Below are positions 13,310-25,724 of a stretch of 50,536 nucleotides of DNA, piece after piece. This DNA is from Pelargonium tetragonum (taxonomy: Eukaryota; Streptophyta; Magnoliopsida; Geraniales; Geraniaceae), in the NCBI GenBank assembly GCA_036897445.1, contig JAYMTL010000138.1, positions 1 to 50,536 on the forward strand, written 5' to 3'. Within the stretch, counting starts at the first letter, position 1. Every line of letters begins with the position of its first letter. The notes beneath the pieces were generated by a model. That model was given only the letters and a program-made list of their open reading frames with translations. It did not search any database and was not told where the DNA came from. The position numbers and the translations under genes were made by a program.

Positions 13310-13475
13310 CCAATTGTACTTTTTGTAAGAAAGTTTCTTAGATTGTATTAACCTATAAAATAGTTATGGAATAGAAAGTCTTATAGGTATTGTTGTTTAA
13401 GGTATATCCCTCTTTCTTGTTCTCTGTTCTTATCAAGTTTGGAAAGAGTCCATGTTACCGACCGAAGGGTACCGG
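13310..13475. repeat. decayed repeat family R2, copy b
   Basis: This is the counterpart of 8485-8715. It contains AAGAAAGTTTCTTA and then, about 136 bases later, TTACCGACCGAAGGGTACC, which abuts the dispersed motif at 13476. The abutment suggests that the motif is, or marks, the end of this element. The class is unknown and no intact coding sequence is visible. Confidence 0.5.
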
Positions 13476-13490
13476 AGGTAATGTAATTAA
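13476..13490 (+). repeat. dispersed 15-base motif, copy 2
   Basis: AGGTAATGTAATTAA, preceded by CCGG and followed by TAGTATTATGAAT. It shares the TAG extension with the copies at 15937, 22911 and 27380. It sits exactly between R2 copy b on the left and R1 copy c on the right. Confidence 0.7.
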
Positions 13491-13519
13491 TAGTATTATG
13501 AATATAGCTGCATACCTTA

Positions 13520-13656
13520 TGACACCAACCTCTACTTATTTCTTACTCTTCATATTCATAGCTGCCTCAGTCTTCAGAGCCTTACTTTTTCCTAATCAGG
13601 ATTTCCTTAGACTGCTCTCTACATTAGACTTTATAAGACTCTCAAAACCTTTATAA
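13520..13656. repeat. decayed repeat family R1, copy c
   Basis: This shares CTCTTCAT, ATAGCTGCCTCAG, CTTCAGAGCCTT and a final TTAGACTTT plus CTCTCAA block with copy a at 5735-5900, and carries about 30 extra bases before the final block. It lies about 30 bases downstream of a motif copy. Both R1 copies read into hydrophobic residues in one plus-strand frame, but I recognise no protein and would not claim coding. Confidence 0.5.
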
Positions 13657-15930
13657 CCAGGAAACAGAGCCCGTTTTTAATGCTATTTTCCTGGGTTTTT
13701 ATTATTATTACTAGAATTTAGTTGTTAAGACTTTTATTCCTTATATTTATTAAAAAAAGCCCAGAATCCCTTAAGAGCAAGAGCTTGTAATTCTTACTTT
13801 CCCCTGTTAACTCTACTACAAATAGTACAAGTTTCATTAACATAGTTACTAGTAAAATACACGAGTTCGAGCCCTCTCATATAAGATAGTCTTGTTCTTT
13901 ACATGACATGACTTTAGTTTTAGTAAACGCCCTATAAGGCCCTATCATGCTTTCACTATAAGTATTTTACACGAAGGGTCTAACTTAGTGTTTTAAGATT
14001 AATGCCTGCGAGTCCTTTATATCTCATTGAATTTTAGTAACTTTTGGTGGTGTTTCCCATCTCCAACACTATCTATTAAGAGCACTTCACTTTACAATAC
14101 TCGGTGATAACAAAAAAGGGTCTTTTTCTAAGAGGGGGCCTGGGGAAAAGGGGAAAAGTACTTTCTCTCAATATCTATCAACGTAATCCGAATAAGAAAA
14201 TCAATAAACGGGGAGGCTCATAAAAAATAGAATATCTTCTATTCTCTGGGGATAGGGGCTCTCAATCAATAAAGAGAGGAAGAAAGTCCTTGACCGAGCT
14301 TATATAGCCTGTCTATGCTGAGTCAGAAGCTTCTGTTAACATGTTTGAGAATACTTTTCGTTACCTACTTTACTTGCTAAATTCTCGACTGTTTTATATC
14401 TAAAAATGTGGTACAGAGATCCGGATATTTATTCACAAGGGGGACAATCCCTGTTTTTTCATACCTATTTTATATCCAGTAGATTTGTTAGATTTTTTTG
14501 GTCCACTCATTACATTAAGAAAACCTTTTGCAGTTATAAAGTCGATAAAGTGTAATTTATATAATATCCCAATCTGTTAAAGTAGGGACACTTAGGAGAT
14601 ACGTAATTCTACTACTTTTTGTTACCCTTAGCTACGAAATGCAATACGAAATATTTAACTCCTTCCTTTTTTATAAAGGTAGCGTCATATTCATCTAAAC
14701 ACCTAAGAGACGCCTAAACTAAAAGGGTCTATGAAATATAAGTATTTGCTCCTTTTAGAAAGATAAAAGATCAATTTCCTTGTTAGAGTACTTTTCTGGT
14801 ATTGGTATTTAAGCTCACACCTTTATATTCTAGAATATAGCTACAATTCTCACATATTAGGACTCCTTTTGTGACTAAGCAGGCAAGTCTTTCTCTTTAA
14901 AGGATAGCAGCAGCCAAAAAAGGGCTTAGTTTTTTGACGCGAGGAACTCTTTACTATAGGGTAGGACTCCCCCTTTTTAAGCCTAAACCCTGAAATATCC
15001 GAGAATTTGTACTAGAATCTTCTAAAGAACCCTTCTTTACAAGTAAAGACCTGTAAATTCCAGCAAGTAAATGACACCTTAGGACTAAAAAATCTTATTA
15101 CCCATTATAAAGGAAAGACTTTCAATAAACCAGTACTTGGGATAACAAAAACTGTATTAATTAGAACCAACCCAAAGGGCATTTCCGCGCACTAAAACAC
15201 AAATTAGCGTATCCATTTAAAGTTTTTTTAATCAAGAGCCTTTAATGTCTATTATCATATGTTTTAGAATCCCCTATCTTTTTGAAAAATAACAAAGCAC
15301 AGGATCCTAGAAAGGAAAAGACTTTTACCTTGTTATAGGAATGCTGCTCAGATCTAATTAAATAAGAACTAGTCGAATGTTATAAACTTGCTATACACTT
15401 CATAACTTTCACTTAACTTAAGATTTAATTAATAACCTGTAAAACTGCCCTTATTGTACTAGCTTTTATATCATGAAACAAAGGTAGGTATACCTTGAAA
15501 CAAATTGTCCGCGACAATGCTTCTCTATTTTAGTTATACTCCAAGTATAGTTAGAGGTACTTCATAGTTCTTTACTTCACTTCAAAAAATTCCTTATACT
15601 TTTGTGGAGGTTATCTCAGCAAGTCAAGAATATAAGGAGTAGGGGTCTTAGTAGTCAGTAAATAGAAGGGTTTTTCATACATTACCGCCTTTACGGTATA
15701 GGGTTCCCTCAGATAAAAAGACCCGTGAATTTTTATATAGTGGGAAGTTTTTTAGACATTTTTTATAAAGCAACGTAGAGCTTGTGATTCTTTTTATATT
15801 TATAAGTATTTACTGAAGTTAATATAGCAAACTTAGGACTTTCTATAAACCTAGTCGTAATGCTTAAGTTAAGGAAATAAGACCCCATCTTGTGAAGGCA
15901 CGAGAAAAGAATCCAAAATAGAAAGAAGTT
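13657..15930. other. gene-empty AT-rich stretch
   Basis: No gene or RNA is recognised. The only structured element noted is a perfect short inverted repeat at 15504-15518 (ATTGTC, CGC loop, GACAAT), listed separately. A B-box-like GAGTTCGAGCCC at about 13863 has no matching D-arm upstream. Confidence 0.55.
15504..15518. repeat. short perfect inverted repeat
   Basis: ATTGTC-CGC-GACAAT is a perfect 6-base stem around a three-base loop. No T-run follows directly, so I do not call it a terminator. It stands out for its GC-rich centre in AT-rich DNA, but a stem of this size can occur by chance in 50 kb. Confidence 0.35.
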
Positions 15931-15954
15931 GTGCGGAGGTAATGTAATTAATAG
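15931..15954 (+). repeat. dispersed motif, copy 3 (24-base extended form)
   Basis: The core AGGTAATGTAATTAA is at 15937-15951, extended by GTGCGG on the left and TAG on the right. All 24 bases are identical, in inverted orientation, to 27377-27400, 11.4 kb away. Beyond the 24 bases only CTTT after the TAG is shared, one base out of register. Confidence 0.75.
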
Positions 15955-18900
15955 ACTTTAGTTAGTACTGGGATTTGTATAAAAAGGTAAAGATTCTCAC
16001 CAACCCCTATAATAAAGAATGTCTTAATTTTTTCATAAGTAACTTACTAGTTACAGACAGGGATTGTCTATACTCGAGGAACCATACAAATAAAAAGCTA
16101 ATAGAGACCCCAGTACTATTTCATATGTCCGCAAGTGTAAGGGACAGCTTATGAGGGGCTTACACGCTTGGGCGCCCCTTCTTTTCTTTTATATCAAGCT
16201 AAAATTTTTAAGAAGTTATTTTACAATACATGCAGTCTCTCATAAGTATTATTAAGAGCCCTCTTTACTTTAGCTCCGGCAACTCCTCTTACTGATTGAT
16301 AGAAAGGGGAACACTTAAATTTTCTACAGGCAACACTTGGACTGCTCTAGAGCCTACTGCAAGGCGCTTCTTAAAAAATTCCTATGTTTCCCAAAGACTC
16401 CACTTATCCCGCTAAGGGAAGTCCTATTAAATAAAAATACCGAGAAAGTAGCTAGTATCTAGTATAAAGAAGACTAAAAATTTGTACTATTCAAGAAAAG
16501 CAACCAGAAGCCCAGTATACAAATGGCAATTAACGCGAAACCCCAATTCTTCTTTTTTCTTATATTCTTTCCTGCTAGTGTTATAAAACTCTATTGCTAG
16601 TGATTTGTCTTTTTGTTGTATAATTTGTATATGAGTGAGTAATTGATCAATTATTGACAAACCTTTCGAGTAAGAATTTCCCAGCGACTGCTATAGTAGT
16701 TCCCTTAGAGTTTTTAGTTAATAAAAATAGTAAGCTTACCACACTATGTATATGCTAAAGGAGTAGGAGGCAGCAGGTCTATATTTAAGATTAGTGTGAG
16801 AGCAGGGTTTTAACATCTTTCGTACAACAAGAATCTCATTTGAGTTTTGAGTGAAATGTCGTTGACAAAAAGTATAGTATAGAGTAGACTCATAAGGTGG
16901 ATTCCAGTTTAAAGTATTCAAGAGGAAGTCTTCTATATCGAATTAAACCGGATTCTTGGTGTCTAAAGGGTCTGTAGCATAAGAGCATTTTCCTTATTTA
17001 GACCTTAATTATTAAATTAAAACCAAGTCCTTTGAACTAAAAAAGGATCCCGAGTCTGGACTTACTTACCTTACGCTTTAAGAATTATTGTATATGCATC
17101 CAAACTAAGAATAAAAACTTAGAATCAAGATACTATAAAAGAGATCAAACATTTGAAGGAATGTCATTAGTTACTAGCAAATTGTGCAAACGACTACTCC
17201 AAAAAATGGGATACCAGGGTACCCCTTTTTTTGTGTACGATACCTGCTTAGAATAGAATGATAAAAATTAGCTATCAATCTTAATATTATATAATAAGAA
17301 TGTCTTGCTTTAGTACTTAAGAACTATCCAGAAGCTATAGAAAAATTTCCCCCTTGTACATTTATATAAAAACCCTTAAATTTCATTTGAATGATCCAAA
17401 GGGGCGCCCATAGTATGAAGTCTAATTTTGATCGTAAAAAAGGGGTCCTGCAGCAGCTGGTAAAAAGCCTTAGTCTAAAAAGAAGTGTAGGTAGTATCCT
17501 TGAGTTGAATGGTTTAATAGCAGCAATTAAATATTTATTAAAGTTCTCTCAACAAGAGCTACGAAAGCTTCCTTTTAGAATTTGGATCTACAGGTTTTAC
17601 TAAAAAGATTGCGATTAGATAATGGGAAGCAGCTAATACGCATGGAAGAATAAGCAAATACTCAGTTAAAAATGAAACGCAAAGTTATACGGAATCCGTA
17701 ATTTAAGTAATGAAGTTGTGTGCCACACCTTTATATGATTTTTTAGTAAATTCACCCTACACTTCTCAATTTGAACTCCAAGCGAAAAGCTACTACGTAT
17801 CAAAGTTCTGCAAAGTGCGATTTATTACTTATCGTCAACCAAGGACAGGATGCCTCCTTGATTTATTGAGCTACCTCAAAATCTAAAATCATTCCTTTCC
17901 CTCTTTTTCTTATATTTGGAACTTCGTGCTATATGGTACTGAATTCTTCAAGGCATTTCCTTAGTTTCGAGGGTAAACGAATAGACTTGCTCCCCCTTTG
18001 TAGCATTTTTCTTTTCTAAAAGACTAGCGATATTTTAAAGGAAGGTATTTAAGGTACTCCAAATAGGACTTTCCTCAACTTCCTTTGTATTTCATCTGTA
18101 CAACACCTAATCTTTCTCCCTTTTTGTTAGTAGATGTCTTTTTTAATCTTTTATATATTTATAAAATTGTTTACCTCTTACTGGGAACCAATTCTATAGC
18201 TAAGGTTAAGGTATACTTTTGAGAGAGAGGATTAGTACCCGTATTAATAATTTAGCAACCCATTTAAGAAATATAAAATGAACTAAATATAGCAAAACTT
18301 TTCGCCTAAGCACTAAGTAAAGTGATCGCATTGAGGAATGAACCCTACGCTAACACAAGCCAACAAAGTACAGGAGATTGAAATTCCTTTTATTATCGGG
18401 TCAAGATATAGCCAATTTGAGTGTTTAATCCCCAACTTTTCCGTACCTTATATTCACATGCCTGCTAGCAAGGCGCAATCCCCCGGCAGCATTTAGCAAC
18501 AATCAAGTATCTAGGGTCTCTAAAATTAGTTAATTAACCCCCTTCTTGTAGATAGAGTAGTCAAAATTATAAAAAAGAAGCACTTGTTCGTTCGAAGGCT
18601 TTTGAATTTTAGGGTATTCCCGCCTTGTTATCAAACCCCAAAAATGAGATTAAAAACCATACTCAGGAGCTCCCGTTAAGAACGAGACTCTGATTTGAAA
18701 TGTGTTTTGAGAGCTTTAATTTACACGGGTAACAATAAAACGCTTCTTCTTTCTTAAGGCTTATAGTATTCTACTATACCTTAATCTTAATTCTAGACCC
18801 ATATGAAAGCGACCACTTGTCTAAGCAAAGCTTCATTTGACCGTATCATTAAATAGAGGAGATAACCTCTGGGTAAAAACTAAAAACCTCGTATAAAAAC

Positions 18901-21900
18901 CGGCTAGATAAAAGAACAAAATCAAGGACTTGTTTACAAATAAGGAAATCTTACAGTGTTGTCATGTTTCAAAGCACTCTTGTTATGCCTTTTAATAATC
19001 CATCAAGGAAAGTGCTAGAATTTCAAAATCCTGTATAAATAAAAGGATATCCTAACTACTTAGGCATAAGTATACAAACCTGTTTTCAACTTGGGCTTGA
19101 TCTAAGCAATTTAAAGAAAAAGGAAACTCCTGTATTGTATCTGAGAAAATGTAATATTTATATAAACGGGGGACTTTTTCAAACGGACTGGGCCAAGCGA
19201 AGCTCCTGTTATAAAAACTTCAAGCGCCTATCCGCACGGAATTCTTTTTCTGAAGTTCTCGTTCCAGGCACTCACATTTACTATGAACTGAATATAAAGG
19301 GAATTGTGATTAGCTCAAGTACATCCCTCACAGGAGGCTCTGCCCCTACGGATACTTATTAAAAAGGAGCGCTACTAAAAGAGTTTCAGTAAGTTATTCT
19401 TGTATTGGGCTTAGATTTTCTTATTAATGAACTCTTACTTATGAATGCCCTTTTTGTTTTCTCAAACTAGTATTATATTAAATCCGCAATTTTGGGAATA
19501 GTAGAACCCTTATAAAATAAAGCAATTCTCCTCGTTCTATTGGAGGGGTGGTTTATCCTGCTAAGTTACACAGAATTTAAAGGAGCTTCGTAAGTGAATT
19601 AGTTTTGGCTGTGCTGGGAGCTTTGGTAAAAGGCATTTAGAGGCCAAGCCTAAATTTAACGCATTTTATATTGTTGGTTTTCAAGATAAGATAAAAACTT
19701 TGAGTTCAAACGTATAAAGAAAATAGCGGCTACTTAAAGATTAGTAGCTTTAATCAGGGCCTTTTTTTTCTAGAGAGTCGTTCCAAGAATATACCACTTA
19801 AATCTAAAAGCTTTGCCCGAGGAACCTTAAAAAAGGTAATAATTGTATTCGTAGTTACTTTGAAACGGAGCACTTTCAACTGGAGGAAATACTAAGATAT
19901 ACCGCTAGAATACTAAAAAGTACTCATTAGTAAATGAGGACCGATTGCTGTATACTGCTCTTAATTCTAGAAACGCATAAACCTACGGCTGGTATATTAA
20001 ACAATCCCGTTACTTGTTATAAGGAAAAGCTATAAAACCGGGGATTTCAAGAAAGATTCATAAAATTCCTATACTTATTTATCTTAATCAAGAGGTCCTT
20101 TTTCTGCCCCACAAGTTTGACCGATAGATATTAGCTTTCCGCCGATATTCATTAAGGAGGTGGTATTGATTTAAACTCAGACCATATCCAAAGTGCGGTT
20201 TCCCTCTTTGATGATGAATATAAAAAGATATTGTTGCACTAAGTTTACTGACAAATAAAATAGTATAAAATTCCAAAAATATCTCAAAATTAGAACTTTC
20301 ACAGTATTTACTGGTATTCAAACCTACCACTGGCTCAGAGTTTACTAACTTTTTTAACCAGCGAACATCCTCATCATGCCCTTAAATACACAGAAAAGCT
20401 TATGTAGCAACACTCCCAGGGAATCCTATCCTATACACTATAGTATTCGCTCGCTATAATACCAAGTATATTTTAAAAAACTATAAAGAAAAAACTAGGC
20501 GAAAGCCTCTTTTTAGTTTAATAGTCTCTGGTAGCTAAGAAAAAGGGATAGTCGTAAGAAAATTGTAATCGGTACAGAACTAAGCAAACCCGGCTCACTA
20601 GTAGTTTAGGTACCTTTGGCCCTATCTTCATTTAGGGACTCTTGCGTTAGGGTTGGTTAGATATATTTCTTGAGCTCTGCCTTGGTATTCTTAGACGCTA
20701 GGCCTTTATCTTATACTCTAGAAAAAAGGAACTTCTGATTTGCTATACTAGAATATGAGGTTAGGTCTAGCATGTTTTTCAAGAACAGTAGTTGGTAATA
20801 GGTCACTTTTCATTTATAAGGAATACGTAGGTTTAATCGAATTTCTTAATTATGGCGGGGTATATTACTAGACTATCATAAAGGTTGTATATTTTATATA
20901 CCGGAATTGTACCAGGAGTTCCTTAAGAAGCAAACGCGCTTTCAGCTAAAAGAGAACCCCTTAACAATTCTTGAACTAAAGAAAATCACTACTTAATAAC
21001 ACTACTTTGACCTTTGACATAGGTATGTCTTACTTCTTTGTTTAAGCTCTCAGTTCGTAAAAAGACTTTAATAATAAGTTTTCTTTCATAAATAAGGAAT
21101 AGTGCTAGCCTATTTCCTCTTTTTTCTGTGTATCTTGGAGTAACTTTAGCTCTTGAAACAGAAGATAGTATTAAAAGCGAACAGTTTTTATAAAACGAAT
21201 CTCGGGAAAACTTAACTTATTAAGGGTTTAAGACCCAATTATGAGAAAGCTATCCAGGAGTACATTCTAACAAAACAACTATTAGCAGAAGGCTCTAAGC
21301 TTGTGTCGCTCTTCTATGATACAGAAACGGGCTTTTAGTAATAGGAATTCTTGTGGTTCAACGGCAGGCTCCGCCAAAGAGCTCTTAATTGTGGGTTTTC
21401 GAGGGTTTATATTACCGAGGGGCGCAGAAGGTATGTAATATAATACTAAAAAATTGAGAGGTTTATACCTCACTACCGAAAGCTACGGTATTCCGTGTAC
21501 TTTCAAAGCTCTGAACCACGAGTAGGAGTCTTAGATATATATATATTTTGTAAACTGGGCCTTCCTGATTTCCCCAGAATCTTTCAATTTAGTTTATTGA
21601 GTTTTCGGTATTAGATAAAGTTTTTTCATCACGGGTTTTTGTTTATAAACAAGTCCTCCTCCCTATTTTTTTTTTAATAATGAATTGAATGCCCAACCTA
21701 CTAATATAAGGAAGGAAATCGTATATTTGTCTTGCAAGTTTCATATGCATAGAATAGGATTAGCACAATGAAGAATGTAGAATGAGGGTAACAAAAAGTT
21801 AGTTAGTTGATCAGGTACAAGGTATCCCGTTTTTAACAAAAGAAAATCAACTATCTTCGAGATCAGCAAGGATAAATGCTATGGCTGCTAAAAACTGGGT

Positions 21901-22910
21901 AACTTTTTTGTAGTTGAGACACACTAAAAAGTGGAATTACGTATATATAAGTTCATTTTGTATGAGCTTTCACTAGTAAGACTTTGTTATTCTTTATAGC
22001 TGTATTAGCTGCACTCTTCTTCTTTTGGGCTACACTACCCAGTCTTAAGATTAAGAGAAAGACCTTGTCCTAGCTATATCTGTCTTCTGAGATAAAACTT
22101 TCCTCTTAATTTAATCTTAATACCAAGACTTGGAGCTAAACATCTCTTTCTTACTTATGTACTTATGAATACCCTCCTAGTGACTCCTCGATTTAAACAA
22201 GAACCCTCTAATAACTTTAATACTAAGAAAAATACCAAACCCGTTCTCTTTTTGCTGACAACCCCTTACTATTTAGAATCTAAACGCAGTTATAGCAGTT
22301 ATACCAGTAGCGTATAAACTCGCCCATTATAGGGAGTTCTCTATTACGAAGGCGCCTTGTTGAAGAATTCTAGTAAATACAAGTCAAAAATCTTATTCGG
22401 ATTTCATTTTGGAGAAATGTTATGAAGGAGTTCTCGAAAATTAGGACGGCTGGAACCTCCGGGATTGCAGTACCAAGGGCTCGTGCTCTAACTTCTTAAA
22501 CAAAAGCTTTTTATGTTGATTTAGAAACACCAATATACCAGCAAATCTCCTCCGCTCTCGTATTCTGTATGTCAAAAAAGCTTAACTATATACACTATTT
22601 GATAACATCCCCTCAAAATCTAATTTAGGAATTAAGCAATAAAAGTAATAGAAAATCTCATTCCTAGTATTTGACAGTGTCTAATATAAAATTCTATTGG
22701 ATTTATTTAACACCCGGGGACTCCTTGAAAAAAAGCATTCTAAGAGTAAAGAATACGCGGTTTTACAAGACTTTGAGTGGAGAGTGGGTTAGTTTTTAAA
22801 AAATCGGATACATTAAGGATTTTCGTTCAGTAGGGCAAGCAAAAGCGTTTTCTATCTAAACAGCCCAAGTAGCGCCGGTTCCTGTGAATGACAAAAGTTC
22901 AAAAGACCTA
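15955..22910. other. gene-empty AT-rich stretch
   Basis: Nearly 7 kb in which I can support no gene, RNA, motif copy or repeat pair. Two frames of 70-75 codons (17391-17603 and 19135-19362, plus strand) are open, but their products match nothing I know and they are of chance length. Low-complexity spots are a GA(TA)n run at 21534-21548 and ten T at 21666-21675. T/C-rich segments at about 21960-22090 resemble the R1/R2 texture, but I could not align them. Confidence 0.55.
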
Positions 22911-22925
22911 TTAATTACATTACCT
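22911..22925 (-). repeat. dispersed 15-base motif, copy 4
   Basis: On the minus strand this is AGGTAATGTAATTAA, preceded by GTCG and followed by TAGGTCTTTTGAA. That tail resembles TAGTCTTTGAA at the 27380 copy, so similarity extends about 12 bases beyond the core on that side. Confidence 0.7.
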
Positions 22926-23815
22926 CGACTTGAGAAAGGGAGCACTTTAAAACTCGTTAGGGTAATTTACAAACTCTAAAAGGTACCTAAACCTCGAATA
23001 AGAAAGCTATTAACTTTAGAGTTAGTGGACATTAGAAAAAAAGGGGAATAATTTATAAAACACTTAGAAATAGATACATTACATTAACCCCTTAATTGAG
23101 CAAGTTGAGTCATTCAAATGAAATATTTCATAATTGGAAACCTGCTTTTCTCATTCACCAACTCAGTTAGACTTTTCTAAGCAAACTCTCCGTCTTAACT
23201 TCTACTTCTTTTTCGTCCAGGAAGCTTCGGAAATCTTACTTGCAAAGCGAAAACCGGTCCTATTGTAGTTTTGGAATCAGGTTGTTGTGTTCTTCTATCG
23301 ACCAAGGCCTTACTAACCGTTCTGTCGGAAACTTGTACTGAGGCTGCTAGTTTTTTCATGATTTATTAAGTTAAGGGTACAAAGCAATTTATTATTAAGG
23401 GGATTCTCTTCTGGAAAAGCAAGTCATTTTTTGCATTAACAGCTAAGCTTGATCCTTCTTATATAGTTTCTAGAAACGCATTTGTCCTCTCTTTTCCATG
23501 CTATACGTAATCTTCTGGTAGATTGAGCTAAGTATTAGAATACGTTAATAGGTAAACTTAACTCCTAAGGGTATCCTATTGTTAACGAAGCTCTTTATTT
23601 GCGCCCCCTTATTTTAAAAACACATTAGGTTAAGAGTTCTTACACGACTTGAACCTCTGAACGCCACGCTTACCTTTAAGCGCTCTAACGATACATCGGG
23701 ATCCGTACGAAAAGGAAAGAGAAACGGGAGTTTAATTAAGACTTAGCATTTGTAGCATGCAAAAGGGGAATCTAAGAAGAACCTGGCTCTAGCTCTGTAA
23801 ATTGGTAGTTAGTAC
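22926..23815. other. gene-empty AT-rich stretch
   Basis: Nothing is recognised. The plus-strand frame that runs through the motif at 22911 stays fairly open on both sides, but the run lengths are not beyond chance. Confidence 0.55.
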
Positions 23816-24278
23816 TAACCTGAGTAAGAGTAACTGTCCCTATCCTCACGGGTGCAACTCCTCTCTATAGTAATAGTAGTAACAAGACAAAAGGAATATC
23901 CCTTACTAAACTCCTATACCTATTATCTAAGACTAAAACTAGCTACATCTCCTATCTATTCCTATAATTAATACTAGACTTAACTTAATAAAAACTTTAG
24001 AGTAACACAATACATATACTACTAACAAGACTTCCTAATAAGGTAGGGATAATACTAAGCCCCATTAGAGTATAGCCCATGAGTAAGATTCAAAGTACAG
24101 GTTCTAAGAAAGAGGGTAAGACAAAGGCTCCAGGTATGGGTATCAAGATACAGAGTAAAATACAGCAGATAGAGAATCTAGCTTTTAAGAGGATATAGAT
24201 TCCAGTTATAGGTAAGATATAGATAAGGGTGTAGCTAAGAAGATAGGTATTGTTAGAGGGTGTCTTAGTTTTTAGAAT
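23816..24278. repeat. decayed repeat family R3, copy a, and purine-rich continuation
   Basis: 23881-23945 aligns with 43026-43085 on the same strand. Both have ACAAG, then GGAATATCCCTTA, then a diverged ACT-CTATACCTA block, and similar CTCCT/AGTA-rich sequence before it. This stretch is strongly RIP-like (about 12 TpA and 4 CpA+TpG in the line at 24001-24060). From about 24060 to the motif at 24282 the plus strand is purine-rich and one frame gives a Lys-rich product, while the antisense frame is hydrophobic. I cannot tell which strand, if either, once coded. Confidence 0.45.
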
Positions 24279-24301
24279 AAGAGGTAATGCAATTAAGAAA
24301 G
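24279..24301 (+). repeat. dispersed motif, copy 5 (23-base extended form, C variant)
   Basis: The core is AGGTAATGCAATTAA at 24282-24296, with C where most copies have T. It is extended by AAG on the left and GAAAG on the right. All 23 bases are identical, in inverted orientation, to 29313-29335, about 5.0 kb away. The two copies that share the C variant also share the same extension, so they look like two ends or two recent copies of one element. Confidence 0.75.
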
Positions 24302-25724
24302 GAATAAGATGGGGGAATTTGGTTAGCTACTAAATTACGGATTAATGAATAGTTAGATTATCTAAGTGATTAAAAAGGAGTACTTTTCTTGCCTTATTAA
24401 CAAGAGTATTCAGTTAGCTAATTCACTGCGGAAGAACTAGCTGTTACGAGTTAGGCTACCGCGCCTCAATTGCATTAACATGCCTTGGGATTTCAAGTAC
24501 AATAGTAACAAGACCCAGGTTGGGATAAGAAGTACACTAGATATAGGGAAATGGACTCTCCTTACCTTCTGTCTAATCCTTAAGTCTTCTGTAGCTACTC
24601 TAAGAAAGCTAGTCTAGCTTAGAATCCAAGTACGGGAAAGGCAGTTTTATTGGATTAGAACTCGTGTATTTGTTGGTAGCTATTATAAGGAATAAGAGAA
24701 CTCTAAAGGAAAAGGATCAGATTGAACTTAATTAGTCAAACTTGTAATTCAGGCAAGAGCTTGTCTCTTGTTAAAGTCTCGTATTCTTAAGTCAAGTATT
24801 CCTAATTCTCCTATGTGCTATGGGTCTTGAACCTTCGCCTTGGAACTACTTTAAAAGGTGTTCTACCGAGTGAAAGACTTGTTGTCCAAGCTTACACTTC
24901 GCTTCCTTGTTCTGGTAGCTACTTTATAAGAAAGAAGGAGTTAAGACCTTAATCTTTCCTTTTACTATATGTACTATATGTGTATGTAAAATCAGTCTTA
25001 TTCTCTTTCCCTTCCTTCACTCCTTCTTCTTGCTTGTAGTCTTGTAGCTAACTCTTAAGAGTCAGTGTAGCTCTCTTTCTTCTGTCTTCTTTCGAGTTGA
25101 GTTCTTTAGCAGCTCCGTAGGAAAGGGTTTGACTCCTCTCTCAATATGCTTTTATTCGCTGTTTGGGTACTGAGTAAGGTGGTTTTATCCCAGCTTTTAA
25201 CAGGGTACTCTTGAGGGGTTGCATAGAAGAGCTCCTACTTATAGAGGGCGTACCTCGTTAAAGGAGTTGAGGCTGTACTTGAATTAAGGGTCCGGGGTTC
25301 TGTACTTAAGTAATAAGGAGTTTTACCAAAGTTTGGAGGCGATCAGCTAAACTTGAAAGGTAATTCAGGGTTGAGAAAGATCAAAAGGTGTTATAAGAAA
25401 TCAGTATATTAGTCTTTTTAAGTCTCGGAATTCCAAAGTATAGTCTATAAATAAGTTCTTGTATTCTCCTGGCAGTTATAGTTTTCTTGGTTAAATAAAG
25501 ATAAAAAGGACCTTGTTCATGATAAGCAAAGGGTTTTATTTACTTAACGAACGTAAAGCCCCCACAGTAGGCAATCATATAAAACTGGGTAGTTAAAGCT
25601 CAAACTAGAGTATAAAATCAACATAAATAAAGTCTATCTTCTCTGATACCTAATTGAACTTGCAAAACCAGGTTTAGCAGAAGGGAATCCTCTGTTTAAT
25701 GTTAATGGACGAAAGCTTTTTTCA
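24302..25724. other. gene-empty stretch with small palindromes
   Basis: No gene is supported. A 7-base inverted repeat around one base (AAGCTAG-T-CTAGCTT) lies at 24606-24620 and a perfect 12-base palindrome ACTCTTAAGAGT at 25051-25062. A minus-strand tRNA-like fragment is listed separately. 24940-25120 is T/C-rich. Confidence 0.5.
24819..24880 (-). pseudogene. tRNA-like fragment
   Basis: On the minus strand CTCGGTAGAACACC resembles a D-arm and GCGAAGGTTCAAGACC a T-arm with a B-box. The distance from the D-loop GG (24867) to the base before TTCAA (24832) is 35, the canonical spacing. The anticodon stem does not pair and only two of five T-stem pairs form. TCGGTAGAAC is like plastid tRNA-Trp as I remember it. 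This is a decayed relic or chance. Confidence 0.3.

Noticed and set aside
13860-13880. B-box-like GAGTTCGAGCCC
   Set aside because: There is no D-arm or A-box at the required distance upstream.
21534-21675. Short (AT)n run and ten-base T run
   Set aside because: Ordinary low-complexity sequence for DNA of this composition. Too short to be a meaningful microsatellite.
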